From Rothia sp035916755 (lineage in GTDB: Bacteria > Actinomycetota > Actinomycetes > Actinomycetales > Micrococcaceae), in the NCBI RefSeq assembly GCF_035916755.1, contig NZ_JAYWIX010000001.1, forward strand, positions 124,001 to 188,000: DNA of 64,000 nt, in the 5' to 3' direction. Shown here piece after piece: positions 1 to 7,944 of this stretch. The notes under the pieces are model-generated. The model was not told the origin of the DNA, ran no database searches, and saw only the letters and a list, made by a program, of their open reading frames with translations. Made by a program: the position numbers and the translations under genes. How positions within the stretch are numbered: the stretch's first letter is position 1; each line of letters starts with the position of its first letter.

Positions 1-245
1 ATGTTGCCCAGCTGGCTATTTTCTGGCTCTATATGGTGGCTGCTGTCGGTTTTATGGGGCACACGGTGGGGCATTTTGCCCTCGGTATGCAGGTACAGCG
101 ACTGGATGGTAAGCCCGCTGGCTGGCTGACCGCTCTAATCCGTCAGTCTATGGTCATGCTGGTGCTGCCCGTGGTCATTATGGATGCCGACCAGCGCGGC
201 CTGCACGACCGGGCCCGCCACACTATTTTGGTGATGATTCGATAA
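1..245 (+). CDS. RDD family membrane protein, 3' end only
   Basis: The window opens inside this gene; the reading frame runs from base 3 to the TAA at 243-245. The visible part (about 80 residues) holds two hydrophobic stretches, with GHFALGMQVQRLDGKPAG between them, and ends in DADQRGLHDRARHTILV. A conserved G-x-R-V/L-x-x-x-D-G after a TM segment and a C-terminal D-x-x-R-G-L-H-D-x-x-x-x-T are features of RDD-family proteins, which are small polytopic membrane proteins of mostly unknown role. In relatives an RDD gene often lies near DUF4191 and lipA, as here. The next gene starts immediately after the stop codon, so the two are probably co-transcribed. The N-terminus is outside the window. 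Confidence 0.75.
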   Translation, partial: VAQLAIFWLYMVAAVGFMGHTVGHFALGMQVQRLDGKPAGWLTALIRQSMVMLVLPVVIMDADQRGLHDRARHTILVMIR

Positions 246-959
246 ATGAAAGACGATATGACGAACCCTACCGGCGAAGAGCCGCCGAAAGAGAACGACC
301 CGGCGCTGCCGTCCTTTCTGACCCAGCCCAGGCCAATCGACAAGGTCTTGCTGAGCCTGCTCGCCTTCATGACTATTTACTCAATGGTCATGATTCCCCT
401 GCGACCTAATCTGCTGGTCAACGCGCCCTGGCTGGTTTCTTTGCTGACCGGTTCGGGGCTGGGGCTTCTGATTACCGCTGCTCAGAACCAGGGAGCTGCC
501 CTCATGCTGGCAGCCCTCACCGCAGCTGCTGCTACCAGCCACATCAAGTTTATGGCGGTCTACTTCTTTATGGGGAAGCACTGGGGGCAGGACTTCATCA
601 CCTGGCTGTTCGCTAACCACACCCCCCTGTGGTGGCGCAAACTTGAGGGTTTTGTTGAGAAGCACCTCTTTCTGAGTCTGCTGCTGGGCTTTATCCCTTT
701 CTCACCGATTCCGGCGACGATTCTGGTGGCTATCGCCGGTATCCGTAAACTCAAGGTCTGGGTTATAGGCCTCTACATCTACCTGCTGGCTCTGGGGAAT
801 AAGCTGTTTTACCTCTACCTGGGACTGCGTTTCGGCGAGGGCATCCAGCCCACTCTTGAAACCATCGACCGCTACATGATGCAGATAACCCTGGCACTGA
901 TCGCCTACGTTTTCATCATGAACTGGTGGCGCGGTTCAAAGAAGAAGCCCGTGCAGTAA
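246..959 (+). CDS. Polytopic membrane protein, weakly VTT/DedA-like
   Basis: A 237-residue protein with a polar N-terminal tail of about 30 residues and some five to six hydrophobic segments. The ATG abuts the stop codon of the RDD gene with no gap, which points to translational coupling. The stretch GFIPFSPIPATILVAIAG, followed by a basic turn (IRKLKVW) and another hydrophobic segment with paired aromatic residues, recalls the proline-rich loop and AG motif of VTT (DedA/SNARE-associated) proteins, but the match is by eye and partial. A membrane role is clear and the function is unknown. A strong hairpin lies just downstream. Confidence 0.7.
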   Translation: MKDDMTNPTGEEPPKENDPALPSFLTQPRPIDKVLLSLLAFMTIYSMVMIPLRPNLLVNAPWLVSLLTGSGLGLLITAAQNQGAALMLAALTAAAATSHIKFMAVYFFMGKHWGQDFITWLFANHTPLWWRKLEGFVEKHLFLSLLLGFIPFSPIPATILVAIAGIRKLKVWVIGLYIYLLALGNKLFYLYLGLRFGEGIQPTLETIDRYMMQITLALIAYVFIMNWWRGSKKKPVQ

Positions 960-974
960 AAGCTTGCACGCATG

Positions 975-1016
975 AAGAAGGGGCCCGCTCAACAGATGTT
1001 GAGCGGGCCCCTTCTT
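975..1016. terminator. Bidirectional terminator between convergent genes
   Basis: Perfect 19-bp inverted repeat, 975-993 with 998-1016, around a 4-base AGAT loop. The outer arm is A-rich on the left and T-rich on the right, so each strand ends in a short T tract. It sits between the convergent membrane-protein gene and the DUF4191 gene and can serve both. Confidence 0.85.
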
Positions 1017-1033
1017 TGCGAGAAACCTGCGGC

Positions 1034-1783
1034 TTAGCGCATGCCCCGACGGTCGGGGCGCATACGCATGGGGTCGATGCCCTTAGGGATAGAGTTCAGC
1101 ATATTGTTGTGCTTCGAGAGCGAATCAATGCGGTTAGCTACCTGGTGCATTTCCTGCTGGGTGAGCTTCTTGGGCAGCTTGTTCATAGTCTTGGTGAGCT
1201 GCTTGAGTTCAACCTGGCCGTCAGCGTGGCCGGTGTTGATGACGGTTACGGGAACGGTCGGTACAATCTTGGCGTATTTGAGCTTTTCTTTCTGGACTAG
1301 GCCGTTGACGCGGCCGGTAGGGCCTTCGGTCACCAGGACGATGCCGGGGCGGCCAATAGCGCGGAAGACGACGTCCTGGGACTTGTTAGCGGCTACGGGC
1401 TGCTGCTCGAAAATCCAACCACGGCGCAGGGTTGAGAGCGCTGCACCGGAACGACCGGGCTGGCCTTCAAGCTGGGCAAAAGCTGCCTTTTCTGCCCGGC
1501 GAGAGAGCACCATGACGGCGAAAAGAATGCCCAGGGGGATACCGATGAGAAGGAAGGTAATCCAGTTGTTGAGCAGCAGGCCAATGAGCAGGAAGACCAG
1601 GACGGTGCCAAAGAAGACCAGAGCAAGAATCCAGGGGATGTTGGGGTCCTGCTCGCGGGTCATGGCATAGACCTGCTTCATCTGAGCAAACATTCCGGGG
1701 CCGCGCTGGGCGCGGCGCTCTTCGCGAGCCTTCTTCTTTTCTTCGCGGGTCTGTGCGCGGGTGCTGCCACGGGATTCAGCCAC
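1034..1783 (-). CDS. DUF4191 membrane protein
   Basis: A 249-residue protein. It has a highly charged N-terminus (about residues 1-30, rich in Lys, Arg and Glu), two adjacent TM segments at about 50-95, and a soluble C-terminal domain with RRGWIFEQQPVAANKSQDVV and an AIGRPGIVLVTEG strand pattern. This layout, and the position directly downstream of lipA, match the actinobacterial DUF4191 family. The start is GTG at 1783. The function is unknown; linkage to lipoate genes is conserved in relatives but not explained. The C-terminus ends in an Arg/Met-rich tail. Confidence 0.85.
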   Translation of the reverse strand: MAESRGSTRAQTREEKKKAREERRAQRGPGMFAQMKQVYAMTREQDPNIPWILALVFFGTVLVFLLIGLLLNNWITFLLIGIPLGILFAVMVLSRRAEKAAFAQLEGQPGRSGAALSTLRRGWIFEQQPVAANKSQDVVFRAIGRPGIVLVTEGPTGRVNGLVQKEKLKYAKIVPTVPVTVINTGHADGQVELKQLTKTMNKLPKKLTQQEMHQVANRIDSLSKHNNMLNSIPKGIDPMRMRPDRRGMR

Positions 1784-1855
1784 TGTGTTTCCTTCGTGAG
1801 TCGATTCTGGGCGGGCGGGTGCGATACGCGCCCTAACTTAGCCATTCTATACGGC

Positions 1856-1886
1856 AAGCGCCCACCGGTGAAACCGGTGGGCGCTT
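1856..1886 (-). terminator. Hairpin terminator downstream of lipA
   Basis: A perfect 14-bp stem (1856-1869 with 1873-1886) with a GAA loop lies between the lipA stop and the DUF4191 start. It has no good T tract on the minus strand, so termination may be partial and allow read-through into the DUF4191 gene. Confidence 0.6.
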
Positions 1887-1909
1887 GAAACCCTAGGGGC
1901 TAGCGTCCT

Positions 1910-2917
1910 TTAGGCCCCTGCTGCTACCAGGGAGCTGGCCTCCTGCATAGCAAAGCCTGAGTCGTCGATATGCGATAGGTGTTCAGGGATTTCGCGTCCC
2001 TGCTTCTTCATGGCACGGGCCCAGAGCTTACCCGCCCGGTAGGACGAGCGCACCATGGGGCCTGCCATCACGCCGGCAAAGCCAATTTCTTCGGCCATCT
2101 TTGAGAGCTCAACGAACTCGGCAGGCTTAACCCAGCGCTCAATGGGGTGGAAGAGGGGGCCGGGGCGCAGGTACTGGGTGAGGGTAATCAGGTCGCAACC
2201 GGCATCGTGCAGGTCGCAGAGGGCCTCGTACACCTCGTCATTGGTTTCACCCATGCCCAGAATCAGGTTGGACTTGGTAATCAGACCGGCCTCCTTGCCC
2301 TGGGTAATGACGTCCAGGGAGCGCTCGTAGCGGAAGGCGGGGCGAATCTGACGGAAGATACGCGGGACGGTTTCAAGGTTGTGGGCGAAGACCTCGGGGG
2401 CTGCGTCGATGACCTGCTGAACGTCCTCTTCCTTGCCCTTGAAATCGGGAATCAGAATTTCAACACCGGTATTGGGAGAAACGCGGTGAATCTGACGGAT
2501 GGTTTCGGCGTAAAGCCAGGCGCCGCCGTCCTCAAGATCGTCACGGGCTACACCGGTGACGGTGGCATAACGCAGCCCCATCTTCTTAACGTTGAGGGCT
2601 ACCTTGATGGGCTCGGTGCGGTCAATAGCAACGGGCTTGCCGGTGTCGATCATGCAGAAGTCGCAGCGGCGGGTGCATTCTGAACCGCCGATGAGGTAGG
2701 TTGCTTCGCGGTCTTCCCAGCACTCGTAGATGTTAGGGCAACCTGCTTCTTCACACACGGTGTGCAAACCTGAGCCTCGGGCGAGGTCAACCATTTCTTT
2801 ATATTCGGGGCCAACCTTTGCCTTGGTCTTGATCCATGAGGGCTTCTTCTCGATGGGAACCTCTGCGTTACGGGCTTCAACGCGAAGTAGCTTGCGGCCT
2901 TCTGGCTGGGCGCTCAT
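1910..2917 (-). CDS. lipA: Lipoyl synthase (radical SAM)
   Basis: Inserts two sulfur atoms into octanoyl groups carried on the lipoyl domains of 2-oxoacid dehydrogenase E2 subunits and glycine cleavage protein H. The 335-residue protein has both iron-sulfur cluster motifs: the auxiliary set C55-x4-C60-x5-C66 (CEEAGCPNIYEC) and the radical SAM set C81-x3-C85-x2-C88 (CTRRCDFC). The C-terminal RSSY motif that ligates the auxiliary cluster is present (MVRSSYRAG). Length is normal for the family. It follows lipB by 68 bp on the same strand, so the two probably form an operon. The user of the product, the E2 gene, lies 3.2 kb away. Confidence 0.97.
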   Translation of the reverse strand: MSAQPEGRKLLRVEARNAEVPIEKKPSWIKTKAKVGPEYKEMVDLARGSGLHTVCEEAGCPNIYECWEDREATYLIGGSECTRRCDFCMIDTGKPVAIDRTEPIKVALNVKKMGLRYATVTGVARDDLEDGGAWLYAETIRQIHRVSPNTGVEILIPDFKGKEEDVQQVIDAAPEVFAHNLETVPRIFRQIRPAFRYERSLDVITQGKEAGLITKSNLILGMGETNDEVYEALCDLHDAGCDLITLTQYLRPGPLFHPIERWVKPAEFVELSKMAEEIGFAGVMAGPMVRSSYRAGKLWARAMKKQGREIPEHLSHIDDSGFAMQEASSLVAAGA

Positions 2918-2985
2918 GAGGTGGGGTTCTCCTTTGGGTGGTAAACCTGTGGTGGGTGTGCTGGCGGCTTCTGCCGGGGAGCGGT

Positions 2986-3663
2986 TTATGCGCTGGGGGC
3001 CGGTGTGAAGTCGGCGGCGAGCTGGTCGGCGTAACGGGCCAGCTCTTCTTCTACACGGTCAACAATATCGGCGGGGTTTATATTCCGGCCGAGTTGTTCG
3101 CTGATGGTGGTGACGCCCGCATCGGTGATGCCGCAGGGGATAAAGGCACCGAAGGGATCAGTGGGGTTGTTGCAGTTGATAGAGAAGCCGTGCATGGTGG
3201 TGTTCTTTGCAACGCGGATGCCGATAGCTGCAATTTTTTTGTCTTGCACCAGGGCGCCATCGCCTAGCACCCAGACGCCTGAACGCCCCTCGACCCGCTG
3301 GCAGGTGATGCCCAGGTCGGTCAGGACGTTGATGAGCACCTCTTCGAGTACCCGCACGTAGCGGACGACGTCGATGGGCTCGGGTAGTTGTACGATAGGG
3401 TAGCCAACCAGCTGGCCGGGGCCGTGCCAGGTGAGCTTACCACCGCGGTCAATTTTGATGACGGGCACGCGGTTATCGGCCGGGTATTCGTGGTCTTCGG
3501 TGCGCTTACCGGCGGTAATGACTTCTTCGTGCTCTAGCAGTAGGACTGTATTTTGCCGGACGCCGGTGGCGACTTCTTCGTGGACGGTGCGCTGGTAGTC
3601 CAGCGCGGAGGTGTATTCCACATAGTCGGGGGCAAGCCCGAGCCGTTCAAACAAAAGTGCCAT
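2986..3663 (-). CDS. lipB: Octanoyl-ACP:protein octanoyltransferase
   Basis: Transfers the octanoyl chain from acyl carrier protein to the lipoyl-domain lysine, the step before LipA. The 225-residue protein has the family signatures: GGKLTWHGPGQLVGYPIV, the catalytic lysine in KKIAAIGIRV, HGFSIN, and the catalytic cysteine in IPCGITDAGVTT. The ATG at 3663 gives a normal N-terminus. It is the first gene of the lipB-lipA pair and its promoter must lie in the 195-bp divergent region before the pseudokinase gene. Confidence 0.96.
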   Translation of the reverse strand: MALLFERLGLAPDYVEYTSALDYQRTVHEEVATGVRQNTVLLLEHEEVITAGKRTEDHEYPADNRVPVIKIDRGGKLTWHGPGQLVGYPIVQLPEPIDVVRYVRVLEEVLINVLTDLGITCQRVEGRSGVWVLGDGALVQDKKIAAIGIRVAKNTTMHGFSINCNNPTDPFGAFIPCGITDAGVTTISEQLGRNINPADIVDRVEEELARYADQLAADFTPAPSA

Positions 3664-3762
3664 ACCTTCTAGGGTAGCCCTTTTGGCGGTGGGGCGAAAA
3701 TACTCAGGGAGACTCTGGTTGTCTGAACCCGCTGTGTGGTGCTGTGACGCTAGATGACGTTT

Positions 3763-3771
3763 TTATCCACA
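3763..3771 (+). promoter_or_regulatory. DnaA-box-like TTATCCACA upstream of the pseudokinase gene
   Basis: Exact TTATCCACA followed by GGGTA in the lipB/pseudokinase divergent region, 88 bp before the start at 3859. A one-mismatch copy on the opposite strand lies at 3811-3819 (TGTGGATAC). The same 14-base core TTATCCACAGGGTA recurs upstream of cpaF at 31868. Binding by DnaA is an inference from the consensus. Confidence 0.4.
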
Positions 3772-3858
3772 GGGTACCTTCATACGGTTGACTAGCGTAA
3801 ATGCTGGCCCTGTGGATACTCCCGGCGGTGGCGCTGCCAGGTGGTGTATAGCTAAAGC

Positions 3859-5514
3859 ATGAGTACCCCCACAGACCTACCCCAGCCGACCCGGGCGTCC
3901 GCACCGCCTGAACCAGAAAACGACCAGGCCCTGCCGATACCCGGTAGCCTACCCGATGTAACCCCGCGCTACCGCCTTGAAAGCGGAGCCCACCACAGTA
4001 CCTGGATCGTGGATTGCGGCTACCAAAGTGCCGCCCACCTCGAGCTGCAGGCGGGCCCCTATACCCTGACTCAGATTACCGGCGACGCAGAAGCTAGTGC
4101 GAAATCCGCAGAAAGGCTGTGTTCCCTCACCCCTCACCCCGCAGTGCTGAGGGTCGATGCTGTGACCTCATCGCAGGACTCCTACCATATCTGGTATGAA
4201 CCGGCCGAGGCTGGCACTCTCGCCGACTATTGCCGAGCCAAGGGAAAACTGCCCCTGGGGCAGGTAACCACAGTTGCCCGGGCTCTCACCCAGGCACTGA
4301 GGTATCTGCACGAACAGGGCTTCGCCTATTCTGCGCTAGCGGCCCGCCACTGCGTCATTACCGTAAGGGGTGAGCTGAAGCTCTTTGCCCCCGATATCGA
4401 TACCCGCCCACTGGCATCCGCGGTACAGAAGAGTCGGCAGGCAGACGACATCGCAGCCTGCGCTGCCCTGCTGTGGCTCTGTCTCACCGGGGAAGAGCCT
4501 AAGGCCATGCGTCTGAGGGCTCCCCTGAACCTGGCTGTACCCCAGGCCAGCGACGCCCTGGCCCAGACCCTTGAGGACGCTATCGACTCTCGTGCCCAGC
4601 AGCCCCAGCTTGCTGACCTACTAGCACTTATTGAACTGGCGGCAGACCCCGAGCCCCTCGAACTTCACCTCAGCGTCCACCAGAGCGTGCGTTCCCGTCT
4701 TCCTGCCTACAGGCAGCCTGCGCCAGTAGAACCCCGCCGGGCGGTGAAACAACGCCGTCAGATTTACGGGAAACTGCCCGATGTATCGCGGGGGAGTAAG
4801 GCGCCTCAAGGCGGGCTGGCCCGTATTAGGAGGAAAGATAAAGGCCCCGGACGACTACCGGTAGGGCAGTATCTGCGGGAACGCTGGGCCCTGAGCGGTG
4901 CTACTCTGATAGGCTTTCTCGCTATAGCCGGAGCCGGGTACCAGCTGCTTACATCAGAGCCCCAGCACGATTCAGCTGCCCCGGAAGCGGCTGAGGCAGC
5001 GGGCTCTCTTCTTGCACTTACGCCGTCAGAGATAGATCAGCAGCGTGCTAGCGAGAAGCCGCAGGTAGAGGTCGAGCAAGACCAGGCAATAGACCTAGAA
5101 CCCAGCGATGGCGATGTAGCTCTTCTCGCAGCAGAGCTCGTAGCCACTCGGAGCCGGGTACTTGCCTCTAGGGAAACTGCGGAAATAGGTGCTTACGCGG
5201 TTTTAGGCTCACCCCTGGCTGAAGCCGATAGCCAGCTACTGGCAAGTGAAGGTGCAGCCGCTCTAGCCGATATGAGCACAGAGCTGGTTGATATTAGCGA
5301 AATCACGGCAACTGAGAACGGCTACAGACTCCTGGCTACGGTGCAAGCGACCGGCTACAGTCCCACAGGTAGTGACCAGGAACTGGCTGTGCAGGGTATA
5401 AACCGTCAGGATGGCAAAGTGCTGCAAAGCGTGGAGCTGACCCTTCAGCTTGAAAGCGAAACCTACCTGCTGACCGAGGCACGGCCCCTTCCCCTAGACC
5501 CGTCCACCCTCTAG
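3859..5514 (+). CDS. Membrane-anchored pseudokinase with extracytoplasmic domain
   Basis: A 551-residue protein. Residues about 37-265 have the outline of a protein kinase: an N-lobe-like strand region, a helix region LGQVTTVARALTQALRYLHE typical of the kinase E helix, then SALAARHCVIT where HRD would be and KLFAPDID where DFG would be. The catalytic Asp and the DFG motif are absent and I cannot place an N-lobe lysine, so it should be catalytically dead. A basic linker follows (about 290-340), then a single TM segment at about 346-367 and a C-terminal region of about 185 residues outside the cell. Known actinobacterial pseudokinases of this shape (for example MviN/CwsA-linked ones) act in cell-wall control. 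Here the role is unknown. Confidence 0.75.
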   Translation: MSTPTDLPQPTRASAPPEPENDQALPIPGSLPDVTPRYRLESGAHHSTWIVDCGYQSAAHLELQAGPYTLTQITGDAEASAKSAERLCSLTPHPAVLRVDAVTSSQDSYHIWYEPAEAGTLADYCRAKGKLPLGQVTTVARALTQALRYLHEQGFAYSALAARHCVITVRGELKLFAPDIDTRPLASAVQKSRQADDIAACAALLWLCLTGEEPKAMRLRAPLNLAVPQASDALAQTLEDAIDSRAQQPQLADLLALIELAADPEPLELHLSVHQSVRSRLPAYRQPAPVEPRRAVKQRRQIYGKLPDVSRGSKAPQGGLARIRRKDKGPGRLPVGQYLRERWALSGATLIGFLAIAGAGYQLLTSEPQHDSAAPEAAEAAGSLLALTPSEIDQQRASEKPQVEVEQDQAIDLEPSDGDVALLAAELVATRSRVLASRETAEIGAYAVLGSPLAEADSQLLASEGAAALADMSTELVDISEITATENGYRLLATVQATGYSPTGSDQELAVQGINRQDGKVLQSVELTLQLESETYLLTEARPLPLDPSTL

Positions 5515-5540
5515 TATCTATAGCCCTGCCTCTATATAGA

Positions 5541-5577
5541 CCAGGGGCGGTGCACCAAACCGGTACACCGCCCCTGG
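5541..5577. terminator. Bidirectional terminator
   Basis: A 12-bp outer stem (5541-5552 with 5566-5577, CCAGGGGCGGTG) with a short interrupted inner stem, placed between the convergent pseudokinase gene and the small membrane-protein gene. Confidence 0.75.
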
Positions 5578-5605
5578 GAGTAAGAACCTAGGTGTTCTTG
5601 CCTTA

Positions 5606-5989
5606 TTAGATCTGGGGGTACTGCATGAAAACAGCGATAGCGATATTGATCAGAGCCAGGCCACCAACAGTATGGGCCAGGGCTACGTTCTTACCGTTTT
5701 CAGGGGTACCCAGGGCACGGGCAGCCTTGTACTTCTTCTGACCCATAAAGGCAGCTACAGCGATAACCAGGGCAATCACCATCTTGATGCCAATCATCAT
5801 GTGGTTCAGAGCCATGTTCTGTGACATCTGGATGAAGTAGAGAGCAAAACCGGTTACGACCTGCAGCAGGGCCGCGTGGAACTGACCGGGCAGAACGATG
5901 CCCTGCTTAAAGGTGCCTAGCCACAGGCCGAAAACCATTGCGGCACCAACGATGTGCAAGAAAAGAAGAATTGAAAATGCGATAGCCAT
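5606..5989 (-). CDS. Small four-TM membrane protein, unknown
   Basis: A 127-residue, strongly hydrophobic protein with about four TM segments, two in each half, separated by a basic loop (MGQKKYKAARALG) near residue 85. HIVGA in the first segment and HTVGG in the fourth carry histidines inside the membrane. This is reminiscent of small haem-binding or DoxX/CopD-like membrane proteins, but I do not recognise the family. It is transcribed alone toward a shared terminator, with a 160-bp upstream region before the E2 terminator. Confidence 0.65.
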   Translation of the reverse strand: MAIAFSILLFLHIVGAAMVFGLWLGTFKQGIVLPGQFHAALLQVVTGFALYFIQMSQNMALNHMMIGIKMVIALVIAVAAFMGQKKYKAARALGTPENGKNVALAHTVGGLALINIAIAVFMQYPQI

Positions 5990-6085
5990 GATGACAAGTC
6001 TACGTAATACCTGTTTGTTTAGCGACAGTTCGCCACTAAAACCGGTGTGGGGGTGACCACGCGAGCCTCCCTAATAGACAGAAAA

Positions 6086-6115
6086 GTGCCCCGCTGGCTG
6101 CTGCCAGCGGGGCAC
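6086..6115 (-). terminator. Terminator of the E2 gene
   Basis: Perfect 13-bp GC-rich stem (6086-6098 with 6103-6115), loop TGCT, followed on the minus strand by TTTTC. It is a standard intrinsic terminator just downstream of the E2 stop codon. Confidence 0.85.
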
Positions 6116-6150
6116 CCGAAAGCCTAGTTCAGAGAACTAAGACCTGTGGT

Positions 6151-7845
6151 TTAGAGACCAACCTCAGCTTCGAAAGCTGCTTCTTCAAGGCGCTGCTTGA
6201 GGAAGGCCAGGAAGCGGCCAGCGTCTGCACCGTCTACAACGCGGTGGTCGTAGGTCAGTGAGAAGTATGCCAGTGAGCGGATAGCGATAACATCGTTACC
6301 TTCGGCATCCTGGATAACAGCAGGACGCTTGTTGGTGGAGCCGATGCCCAGGATCGCTACGTTGGGCTGGTTGATGATCGGGGTGAAGAAGACACCGCCG
6401 GTCTGGCCGGTGGAGGAGATGGTGAAGGTTGAACCTGACAGCTCCTCGGGGCCGACCTGGCCGTCGCGGGCGCGCTTGGCAACGTCGTTGATCTTCTTTG
6501 CGATACCTGCGATGTTGAGGTCGCCGGCGTCCTTGACAACGGGAACGAGCAGACCCTTGGGGGTGTCAACTGCCAGGCCGATGTTCTCGGAACCGTGGTA
6601 GGTGATTTCCTTGAAGTCATCGCTCATGGATGAGTTGAACTGGGGGAACTGCTGCAGAGCCTCGGTGACTGCCTTGGTGAAGAAAGGCAGGAAGGTGAGC
6701 TTGGTGCCCTCGCGAGCCTCGAAGCCGGCCTTAGCCTTGTTGCGCAGGGCAACCAGACGGGTCAGGTCGATTTCCTGGACGGTGGTCAGCTGAGCTGAAA
6801 CAGCCAGTGACTCAACCATGCGCTTAGCAACGGTCTGGCGGATGCGGGGAGCCTTTTCGGTGGTGCCGCGCTTTGAGGAGGCTGCAGCCTTGGGGGCTTC
6901 CTTCTTGGCAGGAGCTGCGGTTGCGGGAGCTTCAGTAGCGGGTGCTGATGCTACGGGAGCAGCGCCCTTCTTAGCTTCAGCAGCAGCCAGGACGTCCTGC
7001 TTGCGGATACGGCCGCCAACACCGGTGCCCTTGATGGTGGACAGGTCGATGCCTTCCTGCTTGGCCAGCTTACGGACCAGGGGAGTGACGTAGGCTTCGC
7101 CGTTTTCGCCGGAGGGCAGCTCAACAGCGGGAGCCTCGGCAGCCTCGTCAGTTGAGGAGACAGCGGGTGCTTCTTCCGTCTTTTCCTCAGCGGCAGGTGC
7201 TTCTTCCTTCTTCTCTTCCGCAGGAGCAGAAGCGGCTGAAGCGTCACCGATGATAGCCAGAACCTGGCCGACCTCGGCGTCCTCATCTTCCTGGATGCGG
7301 ATTTCGAGCAGGGTACCTGCTACGGGTGAGGGGACCTCGGTGTCGACCTTGTCGGTGGAAACCTCTACGAGAGGCTCGTCAACGGCAACTTCTTCGCCAA
7401 CTTCCTTGAGCCAGCGGGTGATGGTGCCTTCGGTGACGGACTCGCCCAGGGCGGGCAGGGTAACCTCGGTGCCAGAAGCTGAGCCTGAGGACGCGGGTGC
7501 GGCAGCGGGCGCCTCTTCCTTCTTTTCCTCAGCTGCGGGTGCTTCTTCCTTCTCTTCAGCCTTGGGGGCTTCTGCGGCAGGGGCATCGTCAGATGAGCCT
7601 GTGCCGGAGCCGTCGCCAATAACGATGAGGGGAGCGCCGACCTCGACGTCCTCGTCCTCTTCAACGAGAATCTTCTCAACAACACCGGCTACGGGTGAGG
7701 GGACCTCGGTGTCGACCTTGTCGGTGGAAACCTCAACGATGGGCTGGTCAACCTCAACGGTTTCGCCAACCTCAACGAGCCAGCGGGTAACGGTACCCTC
7801 GGTTACGGATTCGCCCAGTGCGGGCAGTTCTACGGTGGTGGACAT
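6151..7845 (-). CDS. sucB: Dihydrolipoamide acyltransferase (E2) of 2-oxoacid dehydrogenase
   Basis: E2 core of the pyruvate/2-oxoglutarate dehydrogenase complex. The 564-residue protein has two lipoyl domains (about 1-76 and 125-200) with lipoylated lysines at K43 and K166 in STDKVDTE. They are joined by Ala/Pro/Glu/Lys-rich linkers. A peripheral-subunit binding domain follows at about 250-290 (TPLVRKLAKQEGIDLSTIKG), then a catalytic domain from about 335 ending in the active-site motif SLTYDHRVVDGADAGRF. In actinobacteria one E2 of this type serves both complexes, so the symbol is nominal. The gene lies 99 bp after lpd on the same strand with a hairpin between. The two lipoyl segments share long identical DNA. 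Confidence 0.93.
   Translation of the reverse strand: MSTTVELPALGESVTEGTVTRWLVEVGETVEVDQPIVEVSTDKVDTEVPSPVAGVVEKILVEEDEDVEVGAPLIVIGDGSGTGSSDDAPAAEAPKAEEKEEAPAAEEKKEEAPAAAPASSGSASGTEVTLPALGESVTEGTITRWLKEVGEEVAVDEPLVEVSTDKVDTEVPSPVAGTLLEIRIQEDEDAEVGQVLAIIGDASAASAPAEEKKEEAPAAEEKTEEAPAVSSTDEAAEAPAVELPSGENGEAYVTPLVRKLAKQEGIDLSTIKGTGVGGRIRKQDVLAAAEAKKGAAPVASAPATEAPATAAPAKKEAPKAAASSKRGTTEKAPRIRQTVAKRMVESLAVSAQLTTVQEIDLTRLVALRNKAKAGFEAREGTKLTFLPFFTKAVTEALQQFPQFNSSMSDDFKEITYHGSENIGLAVDTPKGLLVPVVKDAGDLNIAGIAKKINDVAKRARDGQVGPEELSGSTFTISSTGQTGGVFFTPIINQPNVAILGIGSTNKRPAVIQDAEGNDVIAIRSLAYFSLTYDHRVVDGADAGRFLAFLKQRLEEAAFEAEVGL
7319..7365. repeat. 47-bp direct repeat in lipoyl domain 2 coding DNA
   Basis: These 47 bases are identical to 7688-7734. 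Both encode the lipoyl-lysine hairpin and following segment of a lipoyl domain, in register 369 bp (123 codons) apart. Exact identity including silent positions suggests gene conversion or a recent duplication. Confidence 0.9.
7688..7734. repeat. 47-bp direct repeat in lipoyl domain 1 coding DNA
   Basis: Partner of 7319-7365. Recombination between the copies would remove or add exactly one lipoyl domain plus its linker without shifting the frame. Confidence 0.9.
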
Positions 7846-7887
7846 AGTCCTTCGTGCTCTCCTTGTGAGTGATAAAAATCTGTAGGG

Positions 7888-7931
7888 GGTAGGCGCTGGC
7901 CCTATAACCAGGGTTAGGATCAGCGCCTACC
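7888..7931 (-). terminator. Hairpin between lpd and the E2 gene, possible attenuator
   Basis: An 11-bp stem (7888-7898 with 7921-7931, GGTAGGCGCTG) with an inner short stem AGGGT/GCCCT. On the minus strand a run of five T follows about ten bases later (CAGATTTTTATC). It may reduce transcription from lpd into the E2 gene rather than stop it. Confidence 0.5.
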
Positions 7932-7944
7932 ACAGGGGCTTGTC

